This document shows, piece after piece, positions 44,532 to 53,075 of a stretch of 64,000 nt of DNA; positions within the stretch are counted from its first letter, which is position 1, and every line of letters begins with the position of its first letter. A model generated the notes under the pieces. That model saw only the letters and a program-made list of their open reading frames with translations, searched no databases and was not told where the DNA came from. Source of the DNA: Deltaproteobacteria bacterium. Lineage in GTDB: Bacteria; Myxococcota; Kuafuiibacteriia; Kuafuiibacteriales; Kuafuiibacteriaceae. The stretch is taken from assembly GCA_016713425.1 (NCBI GenBank), contig JADJPE010000005.1, forward strand, positions 1,116,001 through 1,180,000. Direction: 5' to 3'. Made by a program: the position numbers and the translations under genes.

Positions 44532-46106
44532 TCAATCTCCGGGGCCTTCGGCTTGACCCTCGGCATCGACGTCCCGACCCAAGCGGACGACCACTTGGTG
44601 CATTCTCGGTTCGGCGCTCGAGAGGTCGGCCACCGCCAGCGTGCTGTTGGCGAAGTTCGTCACCAGGCCAAGAACACGCGCGCCGCGCTGAACGAAAGCC
44701 ATGCTCGCCGGACCATCGAGCGTATGCGCTTCGTAGGGCTCGCCATCCTTCGTCCGCGGCGCGCGGCCCTCCACGGTACCGACCACGATCGGCCACTCGC
44801 GTGTCACGTCCACGATCCAGATCTTGTCGGACCGAGCGTCCGGAAGATAGGCGAGATGGGCCCCGCTCGGATGGTCGAGAAGAAACGGTCCACTGACCTC
44901 TTCGCCGACCTGAAGCACGGCCACCAAATCGAGGCGGTCGTCGCGGTAGTCGGTCGCCGATTCGACGAGCCTGAAAACCAGGAGACCACCGTTTTGGCTG
45001 TCGATGGTCCCCGTGAGCCCAGTGAAGCGGGCGGACATGTAGATGTAGTGGGTTGCGGGCCCGGAGGTGGTCGGGGCTTCGCTTCGAAGCGCAACGCCGC
45101 GAAGCTCGATGGCACGCGTCAGAGCGGCGACCGAAAGACGGCGGGAGGAGACCCGCAGCGACGATACGCTTGTTTCAGAGAGGTCTTCCGTCTCATTCCA
45201 GATCGAGAGAACCGAGAGGCCGATGTCGAGCGAGCTGCTCAGGTCGGCCTGGTTGCCGGCGACGATCAGCTTGCCGAGATTTGGCCGTTCCGGAAACGAA
45301 TCCACGTCGACGGGAGGAGGTATCGAAGAGATTCCGCCCACGCCCGGCAGCCCCGTCGGCAACCGCGCGACCGGGGTCCCGAGGCGCGAAAGACAATCGG
45401 CGGCATCGAGACCCGAGCATTCCTCGTCCGCACGCCTCTGACGGTCGGCGAGGGCGGCGATCGATGCGACGGACACCGAGCCGTCGAGCGCCGTAAGATG
45501 GCCCACCGCGACCAACGCATTCGGCGTCGCGGGCGCGGACACAGCAGCCACAGAAAATGGGTCGGCCGCGCCCGTGCGAAGCACGTGCCCAGCCGTGCAG
45601 TCGGTGCGCATGAACGCGCGCGCCGTCGCTGAGTCCAGAGTTCCGCAAGAGATCTGACCTCCGCCGCCCACATCGATCATCGTCAACCAATTCTGGTCGC
45701 GCGAAGGAACGAAGAGCGTGCCAAGCGCCGGGTCGGCCGGGCTCGGCACGTAGAGGATCTGACCCCCAAACTGATCGATGCGAACGCTGCTGACGATCGA
45801 GCTCGCAAGCTGCGCATCGAACGTGGGTGAGACGCGGCCGGCTGTCGACGTTGCAGTGACGCGGGAAAACAGGTCGTCGACCGAAAGCATCGTCACTCGA
45901 CCGGCATTGTATCGCTGGTCGAAGTTCGAGCTGACGACGGCCACATAATCGGCGCGTTCGAGCGCCCCCGGGACGGCGACCAGCCCTACGGGATAGTAGA
46001 GCTGATCGCCCGGGGGCGACTCGCCGGGGATCTCATCGGCGCACGCGGCCGTGAGCGCCAAGAGCGCACAGAGGCCGACGGTCCAGGCACCGCGGCCCGC
46101 CGGCAT
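44532..46106 (-). CDS. Secreted lipoprotein with propeller-like fold
   Basis: ATG 46106 gives 524 aa with a clear lipoprotein signal (WTVGLCALLALTAAC). The mature protein has strand repeats such as ADYVAVVSSNFDQRYNAGRV, TLFVPSRDQNWLTMIDV, and later AHLAYLPDARSDKIWIVDVT, the style of YVTN/cytochrome-D1-like propellers. The in-frame open region extends upstream to 46247 but overlaps ppdK. It lies 5 bp upstream of the 811-aa lipoprotein gene; similar topology suggests the two are distant paralogues or partners on the outer membrane. No enzymatic motif was seen. Confidence 0.78.
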   Translation of the reverse strand: MPAGRGAWTVGLCALLALTAACADEIPGESPPGDQLYYPVGLVAVPGALERADYVAVVSSNFDQRYNAGRVTMLSVDDLFSRVTATSTAGRVSPTFDAQLASSIVSSVRIDQFGGQILYVPSPADPALGTLFVPSRDQNWLTMIDVGGGGQISCGTLDSATARAFMRTDCTAGHVLRTGAADPFSVAAVSAPATPNALVAVGHLTALDGSVSVASIAALADRQRRADEECSGLDAADCLSRLGTPVARLPTGLPGVGGISSIPPPVDVDSFPERPNLGKLIVAGNQADLSSSLDIGLSVLSIWNETEDLSETSVSSLRVSSRRLSVAALTRAIELRGVALRSEAPTTSGPATHYIYMSARFTGLTGTIDSQNGGLLVFRLVESATDYRDDRLDLVAVLQVGEEVSGPFLLDHPSGAHLAYLPDARSDKIWIVDVTREWPIVVGTVEGRAPRTKDGEPYEAHTLDGPASMAFVQRGARVLGLVTNFANSTLAVADLSSAEPRMHQVVVRLGRDVDAEGQAEGPGD

Positions 46107-46177
46107 TCTCTGAGCGACCCTACGCGGACCGCCCTTCACTCCTAGAACCCACTTCGCGTGCACCGTGCTGTCCACTT

Positions 46178-48856
46178 TTACTTGGTCTCTCTGAGCACCG
46201 CTTGGGCAGCCGCCATTCGCGCGATCGGTACGCGGAATGGCGAGCACGACACGTAGTCGAGACCGGTTCGATGGCAGAACTCCACCGACTTCGGTTCGCC
46301 GCCATGCTCACCACAAATGCCGAGCTTGAGCTGCGGCTTGGCCTTCCGACCGTGCTCGCAAGCAAACTTGACAAGAGCGCCTACGCCGTCCTGGTCCAGC
46401 ACCTGGAACGGATCCTCGTCCAGCAGACTCTGCTCAACGTAGCCAGGGAGGAAGCTGCCTGCATCGTCGCGTGACAGACCGAACGTCATCTGCGTGAGGT
46501 CATTTGTCCCGAACGAGTAGAAGTCGGCATGCTTCGCAATCTCCGCCGACAAGAGCGCCGCCCGTGGGATCTCGATCATCGTGCCGATGCGGAACTCCAC
46601 GGACGCAGACTGCTCGTCAAAAACGGCTTTGGCTACCTTTTCGACGACAGCCCGGAGTCTCTGAAGCTCACGCGGCTCGGAGATGAGGGGGATCATGATC
46701 TCGGGAATGACGCGAACACCCTGCTTCTGCATGTGCACCGCCGCTTCGAGGATGGCGCGCACCTGCATCTCATAGATCTCGGCGTGCACGATCCCAAGGC
46801 GACAGCCACGGAGCCCAAGCATGGGGTTGAACTCGTGGAGCGCATCCTTCTTCGCCCGCACGACTTGAATGTCGCGCCCGAGCGCGTCGGCGACCGCGCG
46901 AATGTCGGCCTCCTCATGCGGCAAGAACTCGTGGAGCGGCGGATCCAGAAGACGGATCGTCACGGGGAGACCGTCCATCGCCTTGAAGATGCCCTCGAAG
47001 TCACCGCGCTGCATGGGCGCGATCTTCGCGAGCGCAGTCCGACGACCCGTTTCACTGTCCGCGAGAATCATCTCGCGCATCGCCAAGATGCGGTCGGCCT
47101 GGAAGAACATGTGCTCCGTTCGACAGAGCCCGATGCCCTCGGCGCCAAATCGACGCGCGATCACGGCGTCCTCTGGCGTATCGACGTTCGTGCGCACCTT
47201 GAGACGGCGGAACTCGTCGACCCAAGTCATGAGCTCGTCGAATGAAGCCGATCCACCGGCCTGCACCGTGGCGACCTCGCCCAACATGATCTCGCCCGTC
47301 GTCCCATCGAGCGTCACGAGATCGTTCTCGCGCAACTTGTGACCACGCGCGGTCATCGTTCCCGAAGCGTAGTCGATCGACACCTCGCCGCAGCCCACGA
47401 CGCACGGACGACCCATACCTCGCGCAACGACCGCTGCGTGGCTGGTCATGCCGCCACGCGACGTCAAGATACCGACCGCATAGTGCATCCCGTGGACATC
47501 TTCGGGAGAGGTCTCGACGCGCACGAGGATCACGCGCTCGTTCTTCCGACCACGCGCCTCCGCCTCATCGGCCGAGAAGACAATGCGGCCCGTCGCCGCG
47601 CCAGGAGACGCCGGAAGCCCCTTGGCCACCACCGTCCGCTGAGCCTTCGGATCCAGCATCGGATGCAGCAGCTGATCGATCTGGGCCGGAGACACGCGCA
47701 TCACCGCGGTCTTCTTGTCGATCATGCCCTCGTGCACCATCTCGACCGCGATACGAACCGCCGCCGGCGCGGTGCGCTTGCCGTTGCGCGTCTGCAAAAG
47801 CCAGAGTCGACCTTCCTGAATGGTGAACTCCATGTCCTGCATGTCTTTGTAGTGGGCCTCGAGCTTGCGGCGGAAACCATCGAGCTCCCGATAGAGCTCG
47901 GGCATCTTGCGCTCGAGCGTCGTCTCCGGGTCGATCCCGGGACCACTGACGTTGATCGTCTGAGGCGTCCGAATGCCCGCGACGACGTCCTCGCCCTGCG
48001 CATTGATGAGGTATTCGCCGAAGAAACGCTTCTCGCCGGTGCTGGGGTCACGCGTGAACGCAACGCCGGTTGCACAATCGTTGCCCATGTTGCCAAAAAC
48101 CATGGCCTGGACGTTCACCGCCGTGCCGAGATGAGAAGGGATCCCATTCAGCGCACGATAGGTCTGCGCACGCGGGTTGTTCCAAGAGCGGAACACCGCC
48201 CCGACGGCGGCGTTGAGCTGCTGCCAGGGATCTTGCGGGAACTGATGAGGCGTAAGCTCGCGGATCAGCGCCTTGTACTCATCGACGAGCTCTTTGAGCG
48301 CTGCCCCATCGAGGTCACTGTCGAGCTCGACGCCCCGGTCTCGCTTCTTCTTGGAAAGTGCAACCTCGAACGGGTCCGGCTCGTGCTTCGAGGTCGGCTT
48401 CATTCCGAGAACCACATCGCCAAACATCGCGATGAAGCGCCGATAGCTGTCGTAGACGAAGCGCTCATTGTTCGTGAGCTTAGCCATCCCTTTTGCGGTT
48501 TCGTCGTTGAGTCCGAGGTTAAGGACGGTGTCCATCATCCCGGGCATCGAGAACGCCGCACCGGAACGGACCGAGACGAGCAGGGGATTGGCGGCATCGC
48601 CAAACTTACGCCCAAGCGTCTCCTCCATCTTCTGAAGTGCACCCCGCATTTCGTCTTCAAGACCCGCGGGAAAACGCTCCCCGACCTCGTAGTATTCTTT
48701 GCAAACGTTCGTCGTAACGGTGAAACCCGGAGGCACAGGCAGCCCGAGATTGGTCATCTCGTGCAGGTTTGCCCCTTTTCCACCTAGGAGATACTTGTCC
48801 GACGCGCTGCCCTCAGCTTTGTTGTTGCCGAAGTAGTAGACCCTCTTATCGGTCAC
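46178..48856 (-). CDS. ppdK: Pyruvate, phosphate dikinase
   Basis: GTG 48856 follows AGAGGGG at 8 nt; 892 aa, typical for the family. The N-terminal ATP-grasp domain begins VYYFGNNKAEGSASDKYLLG GKGANL-type. The phospho-His swivel domain has GGMTSHAAVVARGMGRPCVVG with the catalytic His. The C-terminal PEP/pyruvate barrel has GLCRTEHMFF, IMIPLI, FSFGTNDLTQMTFG-type and LGICGEHGGEP. It interconverts pyruvate, ATP and Pi with PEP, AMP and PPi in the cytoplasm, linking glycolysis and gluconeogenesis. It appears monocistronic, with a 190-bp divergent region toward the glycine-zipper genes. Confidence 0.96.
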   Translation of the reverse strand: MTDKRVYYFGNNKAEGSASDKYLLGGKGANLHEMTNLGLPVPPGFTVTTNVCKEYYEVGERFPAGLEDEMRGALQKMEETLGRKFGDAANPLLVSVRSGAAFSMPGMMDTVLNLGLNDETAKGMAKLTNNERFVYDSYRRFIAMFGDVVLGMKPTSKHEPDPFEVALSKKKRDRGVELDSDLDGAALKELVDEYKALIRELTPHQFPQDPWQQLNAAVGAVFRSWNNPRAQTYRALNGIPSHLGTAVNVQAMVFGNMGNDCATGVAFTRDPSTGEKRFFGEYLINAQGEDVVAGIRTPQTINVSGPGIDPETTLERKMPELYRELDGFRRKLEAHYKDMQDMEFTIQEGRLWLLQTRNGKRTAPAAVRIAVEMVHEGMIDKKTAVMRVSPAQIDQLLHPMLDPKAQRTVVAKGLPASPGAATGRIVFSADEAEARGRKNERVILVRVETSPEDVHGMHYAVGILTSRGGMTSHAAVVARGMGRPCVVGCGEVSIDYASGTMTARGHKLRENDLVTLDGTTGEIMLGEVATVQAGGSASFDELMTWVDEFRRLKVRTNVDTPEDAVIARRFGAEGIGLCRTEHMFFQADRILAMREMILADSETGRRTALAKIAPMQRGDFEGIFKAMDGLPVTIRLLDPPLHEFLPHEEADIRAVADALGRDIQVVRAKKDALHEFNPMLGLRGCRLGIVHAEIYEMQVRAILEAAVHMQKQGVRVIPEIMIPLISEPRELQRLRAVVEKVAKAVFDEQSASVEFRIGTMIEIPRAALLSAEIAKHADFYSFGTNDLTQMTFGLSRDDAGSFLPGYVEQSLLDEDPFQVLDQDGVGALVKFACEHGRKAKPQLKLGICGEHGGEPKSVEFCHRTGLDYVSCSPFRVPIARMAAAQAVLRETK

Positions 48857-49049
48857 AGAAATTACCCCTCTACGGCCTCCCTGGAGGCGGACCGCGCTGG
48901 CGCGGTACCACGCGCCCGGAAAACGAGTCAACGAGTCGCTTCTCGGCTTCGTTTTTGGATTGGCTCCTAAGGGTTTCATGCCTCATTCGCGCCGGACGCG
49001 CCTCGGCCCCTGCCCGAGTTAGGGCCGGTCGGGTACCCTAGAGGTTGTG

Positions 49050-49445
49050 ATGGCCAAGATCCCTCGCCGAATAAGCCGCTGGCTCCGTCATCCCGCGACC
49101 ATCGTGACGGCTGCGCAGCTGGCGTATCGGCTCGGCAAGGAGCTCCATAGCGTCTATCGCGGCGTGATCGACGGCCGCGAGTTCAGAGCCCGCATGGGCA
49201 ACCACTTTGGGACGATTTCGGGCGGCTTGGTCGGCGCATGGATGGGTGCAGCGGCCGGCACCGCGCTCGCCCCCGGCGTCGGGACCGCCGTCGGGGCCAT
49301 CATGGGTGGCGTCATGGGCGAATCGGCAGGCGGCAAGGCAATGCGAATCGCCGTCGAGCGCGTTGAGGCCATACGCTCGACGACCGCTCACCGAGAAACT
49401 GTCGACCACCAGGCGCGGTTCCGTGGGCCGCGACGCACGATGTAG
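49050..49445 (+). CDS. Glycine-zipper protein 1
   Basis: ATG 49050 (a GTG immediately precedes it in frame) gives 131 aa. A basic N-terminus is followed by a helix and then a Gly-zipper region (about residues 50-95): GGLVGAWMGAAAGTALAPGV, GTAVGAIMGGVMGE, with G-x3-G and G-x7-G spacing typical of membrane-embedded or oligomerising helices. No lipobox is present. The neighbouring gene encodes a clear paralogue (shared pattern E[FY]RAR.G.H.G, then GAW.G and GGxxGE/D). Function is unknown; such proteins can insert in membranes or form surface assemblies. Confidence 0.75.
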   Translation: MAKIPRRISRWLRHPATIVTAAQLAYRLGKELHSVYRGVIDGREFRARMGNHFGTISGGLVGAWMGAAAGTALAPGVGTAVGAIMGGVMGESAGGKAMRIAVERVEAIRSTTAHRETVDHQARFRGPRRTM

Positions 49446-49462
49446 ACGCGAGCCAACGACTC

Positions 49463-49918
49463 ATGGTCGACTACGCCCGCTTTCACGATCTCGATCCCGC
49501 AACGCGATTCGAGAAGAACGTCATGCAAGACAGGTTGTCGCCAAGCCGAGTCGAGCACCCGCTCTTGGTTGGGGCGGCCATTCGGCTCGGCATTCGGATT
49601 GGCCAAGAATCGGTGAAGCTCCACCGGGGCGAGATCGGCCAGGACGAATACCGTGCGCGCACGGGGACCCACGTGGGCGCGGCCGGCGGGACGCTCTTTG
49701 GAACGGCCGTCGGCGCATGGCTCGGCGGACGGATCCCAGGGATCGGGCGCATCGTCGGCGCGTTTGTCGGAGGTCTCCTTGGCGATGTGGGTGGCGAGCA
49801 AGTCGGTCACTGGGGCTCGATCGCAGCCTGCCGCATTTTGAAGCGACCCCAGAAGAGCGAGCGCAAGACGCACCCTCGTGCGCCCCGAAATCTTGCGCCA
49901 AGAAAGCGCTCCCTCTGA
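49463..49918 (+). CDS. Glycine-zipper protein 2
   Basis: This 151-aa protein starts 17 bp after its paralogue. It shares EYRARTGTHVG and the zipper GTLFGTAVGAWLGGRIPGIG RIVG-type with glycines spaced by 3 or 7. The C-terminus is basic (RPQKSERKTHPRAPRNLAPR). The two appear to be a tandem duplication that has diverged at both ends. It probably forms two membrane-spanning or oligomerising helices. It ends 19 bp before the converging 251-aa gene. Confidence 0.75.
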   Translation: MVDYARFHDLDPATRFEKNVMQDRLSPSRVEHPLLVGAAIRLGIRIGQESVKLHRGEIGQDEYRARTGTHVGAAGGTLFGTAVGAWLGGRIPGIGRIVGAFVGGLLGDVGGEQVGHWGSIAACRILKRPQKSERKTHPRAPRNLAPRKRSL

Positions 49919-49937
49919 ATCAATCTGAACCGGACGC

Positions 49938-50693
49938 CTACAGAGTCTCGGATGCGCCAGCGACCTCGAGCTCGGCCGCACGACGACGAAGTATCGAGAA
50001 GGATTCCGCCGAAGCGGACATCGTTTCGTGCCAACGCGCGCATACAGAGAACGGACGACGCGGGTCGGGCTCGGGCGCCAAGTTTACCTGCTGAGCAGTC
50101 AAAGACTCGAGAACCGCGCTGAGCGGAGGCGAAACCGCATCGAAGGTCGCCTTGACGCAAGGCGCCCGCAATCGATCGACGATCCCAAACTCGAGCGCAT
50201 CGGTCCTGAGCTTTCGATGAGGAGCCGCCGCAACAAAGCCGGGGTCGGCTTCGAACCGCTCTGCGAACGCAAACAGTCTTGCGAGCACCGCGGCGATCTT
50301 TGTCGTCGGTGATCCCACAAGCCCGCGCTTTCGCGCATACTTCAACCCCGGCGCGCCTCCGATCGCGTCGAGTCCAAAGCATGATTTCGCGGTCACGAGA
50401 AACACACCGGGGCCGTTGTGAAGATGGGCATAGTTCGCGACGTCGATCGCGAACTCGTCCTCGCCCAAGGACGAGCCGTCCTGGATCCAGCGATGAAACG
50501 CGGGAATAGATGCCTCGAAGTCGAGGCCTCCGGTACCGGTAGCGCGCGGGGCCCGAGAGGAGACGACGGCCAAACGCGATCGTTCGCCAAAGAAGAGCTT
50601 CGCGTAGAGACCAGACGACTCGAAAGGCGCAACAACAACGCCTGACTCGCCCTCCGGTGCCGATGAAGCGTCAGAGTCGCAGGTGTCGGTCAT
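49938..50693 (-). CDS. Unknown protein coupled to sulfite/nitrite reductase
   Basis: The 251-aa gene starts 4 bp inside the end of the reductase gene (ATGA), so the two are translated together. It has no signal peptide. Patches such as EFAIDVANYAHLHNGPGVFL and SCFGLDAIGGAPGLKYARKR recall small alpha/beta cytoplasmic proteins. Three or four scattered cysteines are present, but no CxxC pair. Position after a sirohaem reductase and a sirohaem synthase suggests an accessory role in reduction, electron supply or cofactor loading; the sequence itself does not show which. Confidence 0.75.
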   Translation of the reverse strand: MTDTCDSDASSAPEGESGVVVAPFESSGLYAKLFFGERSRLAVVSSRAPRATGTGGLDFEASIPAFHRWIQDGSSLGEDEFAIDVANYAHLHNGPGVFLVTAKSCFGLDAIGGAPGLKYARKRGLVGSPTTKIAAVLARLFAFAERFEADPGFVAAAPHRKLRTDALEFGIVDRLRAPCVKATFDAVSPPLSAVLESLTAQQVNLAPEPDPRRPFSVCARWHETMSASAESFSILRRRAAELEVAGASETL

Positions 50694-52981
50694 CGCGGCA
50701 TCGCCTCCTTTAGGGTCCGCTCATAAAAAGCATGCGCCGCCTCGATGAAGAGCTGGGCCTCTTCAACGCGACGATGAGCCTCGGCTTCCCCGATCCCTTC
50801 GTCGAGCCTTTCGTGCGCATGAAACAGAAACAACGCAAACTTTCCACCGGCGTACGGATCGTGAAAACGCTTCGTGTCGTGAAGGCGTGCTCGGAACTCG
50901 CGCACGACCACATCGTCGTCCGCCACCGCATGCGACGTTTCGCGTTCTACGAGCGCACGCGCCGCCGTCATCATCGCCTCATACGCAACCCGCGCCGCCA
51001 TATCGTGAGCCTGGGCATCGAGCTGAAGCTGAGCCTCGAAAACCTTGCGCTCGCTCGCGTGAAGCCCAAACTCGACGAGCGGAACGACCGCCCCCGCACA
51101 CTCCCCCACGCCGTAGTCCGACATGGAGTAGACCCGCGGATCGCCCCAATCCGAATAATACTCGGGCGACACGTCGTAGCCGGGTACCTCGGTCAGATCG
51201 TCCAGCATCTGGCGCACCCGCGCCTTGCCAATGCGCCGAACGAACGTCTGAAAACTCTCGTCCGGGGCTCGATCAGACACGTAGGCCGCGGTGACACGCT
51301 CGACGACTTCGGGAATGCGCTTCGACGGGACCGCGCCGACCGCCAGACCGAACGAGCCAGCATTCTCGGACCACTGTCCGCCAAGCACGACCTGAAAGTG
51401 AGGCACCGCGTGCGCACCACGCTTTCGCGAAGATCCGTAGAAGCCGATATCGGCCACGTGGTGTTGCCCGCAGGAGTTGAAGCACCCGCTGGCCTTGATG
51501 CGAAGCGACGCGACGACGGGATCGAGATCGTCCTGGCGCTCCATGAAGCGCGCGCGCAGTTCGCTCGCCAACCCCCGCGAAGACGCAATACCCAGCTTGC
51601 ACGTATCCGTGCCCGGACACGCCGTAATGTCGGCGATCGTCCCCGCCCCCCGCTCGGCGAGACCCGCCCCCGAGAGTGCGGCGTGAACATCGACCAGATC
51701 GATGTCCTTGACCCAGCGCAACACAATGTTCTGCTCGACCGTTGCGCGGCCTTCTCCGCGCGAGAACTGTGTCGCAACGGTCGCAAGGTCGCGCATTTGG
51801 TCGGCCGTGAGATCACCCAGCGGCAACGCGACGGTCACGACGCTGTAGCCCATCTGGCGCTGGACCCGGACGTTCGTCTGCCGCCAACGTTCAAACTCGC
51901 TCAGCGACTCTGACTCTGACTCTGACTCTGACTCTGACTCTGACGCTGACGCTGACTCAGAAGCCTGAGAGACAGTCGGCGGGTTCGGAATGGCACCCAG
52001 GTCCTGGAGATAGGCCGTCCAACGTGGGTCGACGGTGAGACGCGCGCGCTCTTCCATCACCGCTTCCTTGAAAGGACCGACACCCATCTTGATCACGAGA
52101 TGTTTGAGGCGGGCCTTGCCACGATTCTTCTTCTCGCCGAGACGCGCAAAGACGCGACAAACGGCCTGCGACACGGGAAGAAGCTCTTCCTCAGGTAGAA
52201 ACGCGGTGAACAGCTCCGCCTTCTGAGGTACGGCGCCAAGGCCACCCCCCACGAGAAACATGAAGCCTCGACGCGTCACGCCGTCGACCGTCTCCGTTCG
52301 CGCGATGAAGCCGAGGTCGTGCATGTACGCCAGTCCGCAGGCCTCGCCGGCACATCCGGAGAACGCGACCTTGAATTTGCGCCCAAAGTCTTGGGCGTCC
52401 GGGTGCCCCAGCAAAAACGACGACAGCGCCTCGGCGTAGGGTGTCACATCGAACTGCTCGGTGGAGCAAACGCCGGCCGTCGGACAAGCCGTGATGTTTC
52501 GGACCGTGTTTCCGCAGGCCTCCTGCGTCGTGATGCCCGCAGCCCCAAGGCGTCGCATGAGGTCTGGCGTATCGTCGATGTGAACGAAGTGAAGTTGGAT
52601 ATCCTGGCGCGTCGTCACGTGCAAAACGCCGTCGGCATAGTCCTCCGCGACCTCGGCCAGCGTAAGCATTTGAGCCGCGGTCATGTGACCATACGGGATC
52701 TTGATGCGCTGCATCCCGGGCGCATCCCAAACGGTATTTGGGCCTTTGCTCGCCTTCTCTTCGTACGGCAACGTCCGTGGGACCTTCCCATCGTGACGCT
52801 GGCCATTGTCGTACCGTTGCCCGTAGGCACCGCGACGAAGGCGCGTCTCCGCGAAGAGACGCTCATCGACCTTGCCCTGTTTGCGAAGCGAGATATCCTG
52901 TTCGAACGCGTCGATCTGGCGCTTGAGGTCGGCGCTCAAACCCGGTGCTTTATCCAATCGCTCTTTCCACGTCAGTACCAT
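50690..52981 (-). CDS. Ferredoxin-type sulfite/nitrite reductase
   Basis: The 763-aa enzyme is longer than the usual 550-600 aa. The N-terminal half has GNTVRNITACPTAGVC and FSGCAGEACGLAYMHDLGF. The second half carries the sirohaem/4Fe-4S ligands: ACPGTDTCKLG (Cys-x5-Cys) and KASGCFNSCGQHHVADIGF (Cys-x3-Cys). Between the halves (about residues 340-365) is a Ser-Glu run from a 6-bp repeat. The last 125 residues form an added helical domain (SHAVADDDVVVREFRARLHD, HAHERLDEGIGEAEAHRRVE) resembling HEPN-type bundles. It makes a six-electron reduction of sulfite or nitrite. It is encoded after the sirohaem synthase and before the coupled 251-aa protein. Confidence 0.92.
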   Translation of the reverse strand: MVLTWKERLDKAPGLSADLKRQIDAFEQDISLRKQGKVDERLFAETRLRRGAYGQRYDNGQRHDGKVPRTLPYEEKASKGPNTVWDAPGMQRIKIPYGHMTAAQMLTLAEVAEDYADGVLHVTTRQDIQLHFVHIDDTPDLMRRLGAAGITTQEACGNTVRNITACPTAGVCSTEQFDVTPYAEALSSFLLGHPDAQDFGRKFKVAFSGCAGEACGLAYMHDLGFIARTETVDGVTRRGFMFLVGGGLGAVPQKAELFTAFLPEEELLPVSQAVCRVFARLGEKKNRGKARLKHLVIKMGVGPFKEAVMEERARLTVDPRWTAYLQDLGAIPNPPTVSQASESASASESESESESESESLSEFERWRQTNVRVQRQMGYSVVTVALPLGDLTADQMRDLATVATQFSRGEGRATVEQNIVLRWVKDIDLVDVHAALSGAGLAERGAGTIADITACPGTDTCKLGIASSRGLASELRARFMERQDDLDPVVASLRIKASGCFNSCGQHHVADIGFYGSSRKRGAHAVPHFQVVLGGQWSENAGSFGLAVGAVPSKRIPEVVERVTAAYVSDRAPDESFQTFVRRIGKARVRQMLDDLTEVPGYDVSPEYYSDWGDPRVYSMSDYGVGECAGAVVPLVEFGLHASERKVFEAQLQLDAQAHDMAARVAYEAMMTAARALVERETSHAVADDDVVVREFRARLHDTKRFHDPYAGGKFALFLFHAHERLDEGIGEAEAHRRVEEAQLFIEAAHAFYERTLKEAMPR
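51906..51958 (-). repeat. 6-bp in-frame repeat between reductase halves
   Basis: GACTCT repeated about six times, then GACGCT twice (plus strand), encode an alternating Ser-Glu/Ala-Ser tract between the two pseudo-symmetric halves of the reductase. Confidence 0.92.
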
Positions 52982-53039
52982 AAGACATTCAACCTCAAAT
53001 GACCCCGGACAATCTCACTTAACCCATGCGAATCAAACG

Positions 53040-53066
53040 ACTCAAGCAACTCAAGCAACTCAAGCA
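53040..53066. repeat. 9-bp tandem repeat upstream of the reductase gene
   Basis: Three perfect copies of ACTCAAGCA lie in the 94-bp gap between the sirohaem synthase stop and the reductase start, followed by a diverged half copy. Confidence 0.85.
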
Positions 53067-53075
53067 CTCGAGCAC

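Noticed and set aside
44328..45632. 434-aa open frame opposite the lipoprotein pair
   Set aside because: Shadow frame that spans the junction of two real minus-strand genes; no protein-like pattern.
47339..48787. 482-aa open frame opposite ppdK
   Set aside because: Antisense shadow over strongly conserved ppdK motifs.
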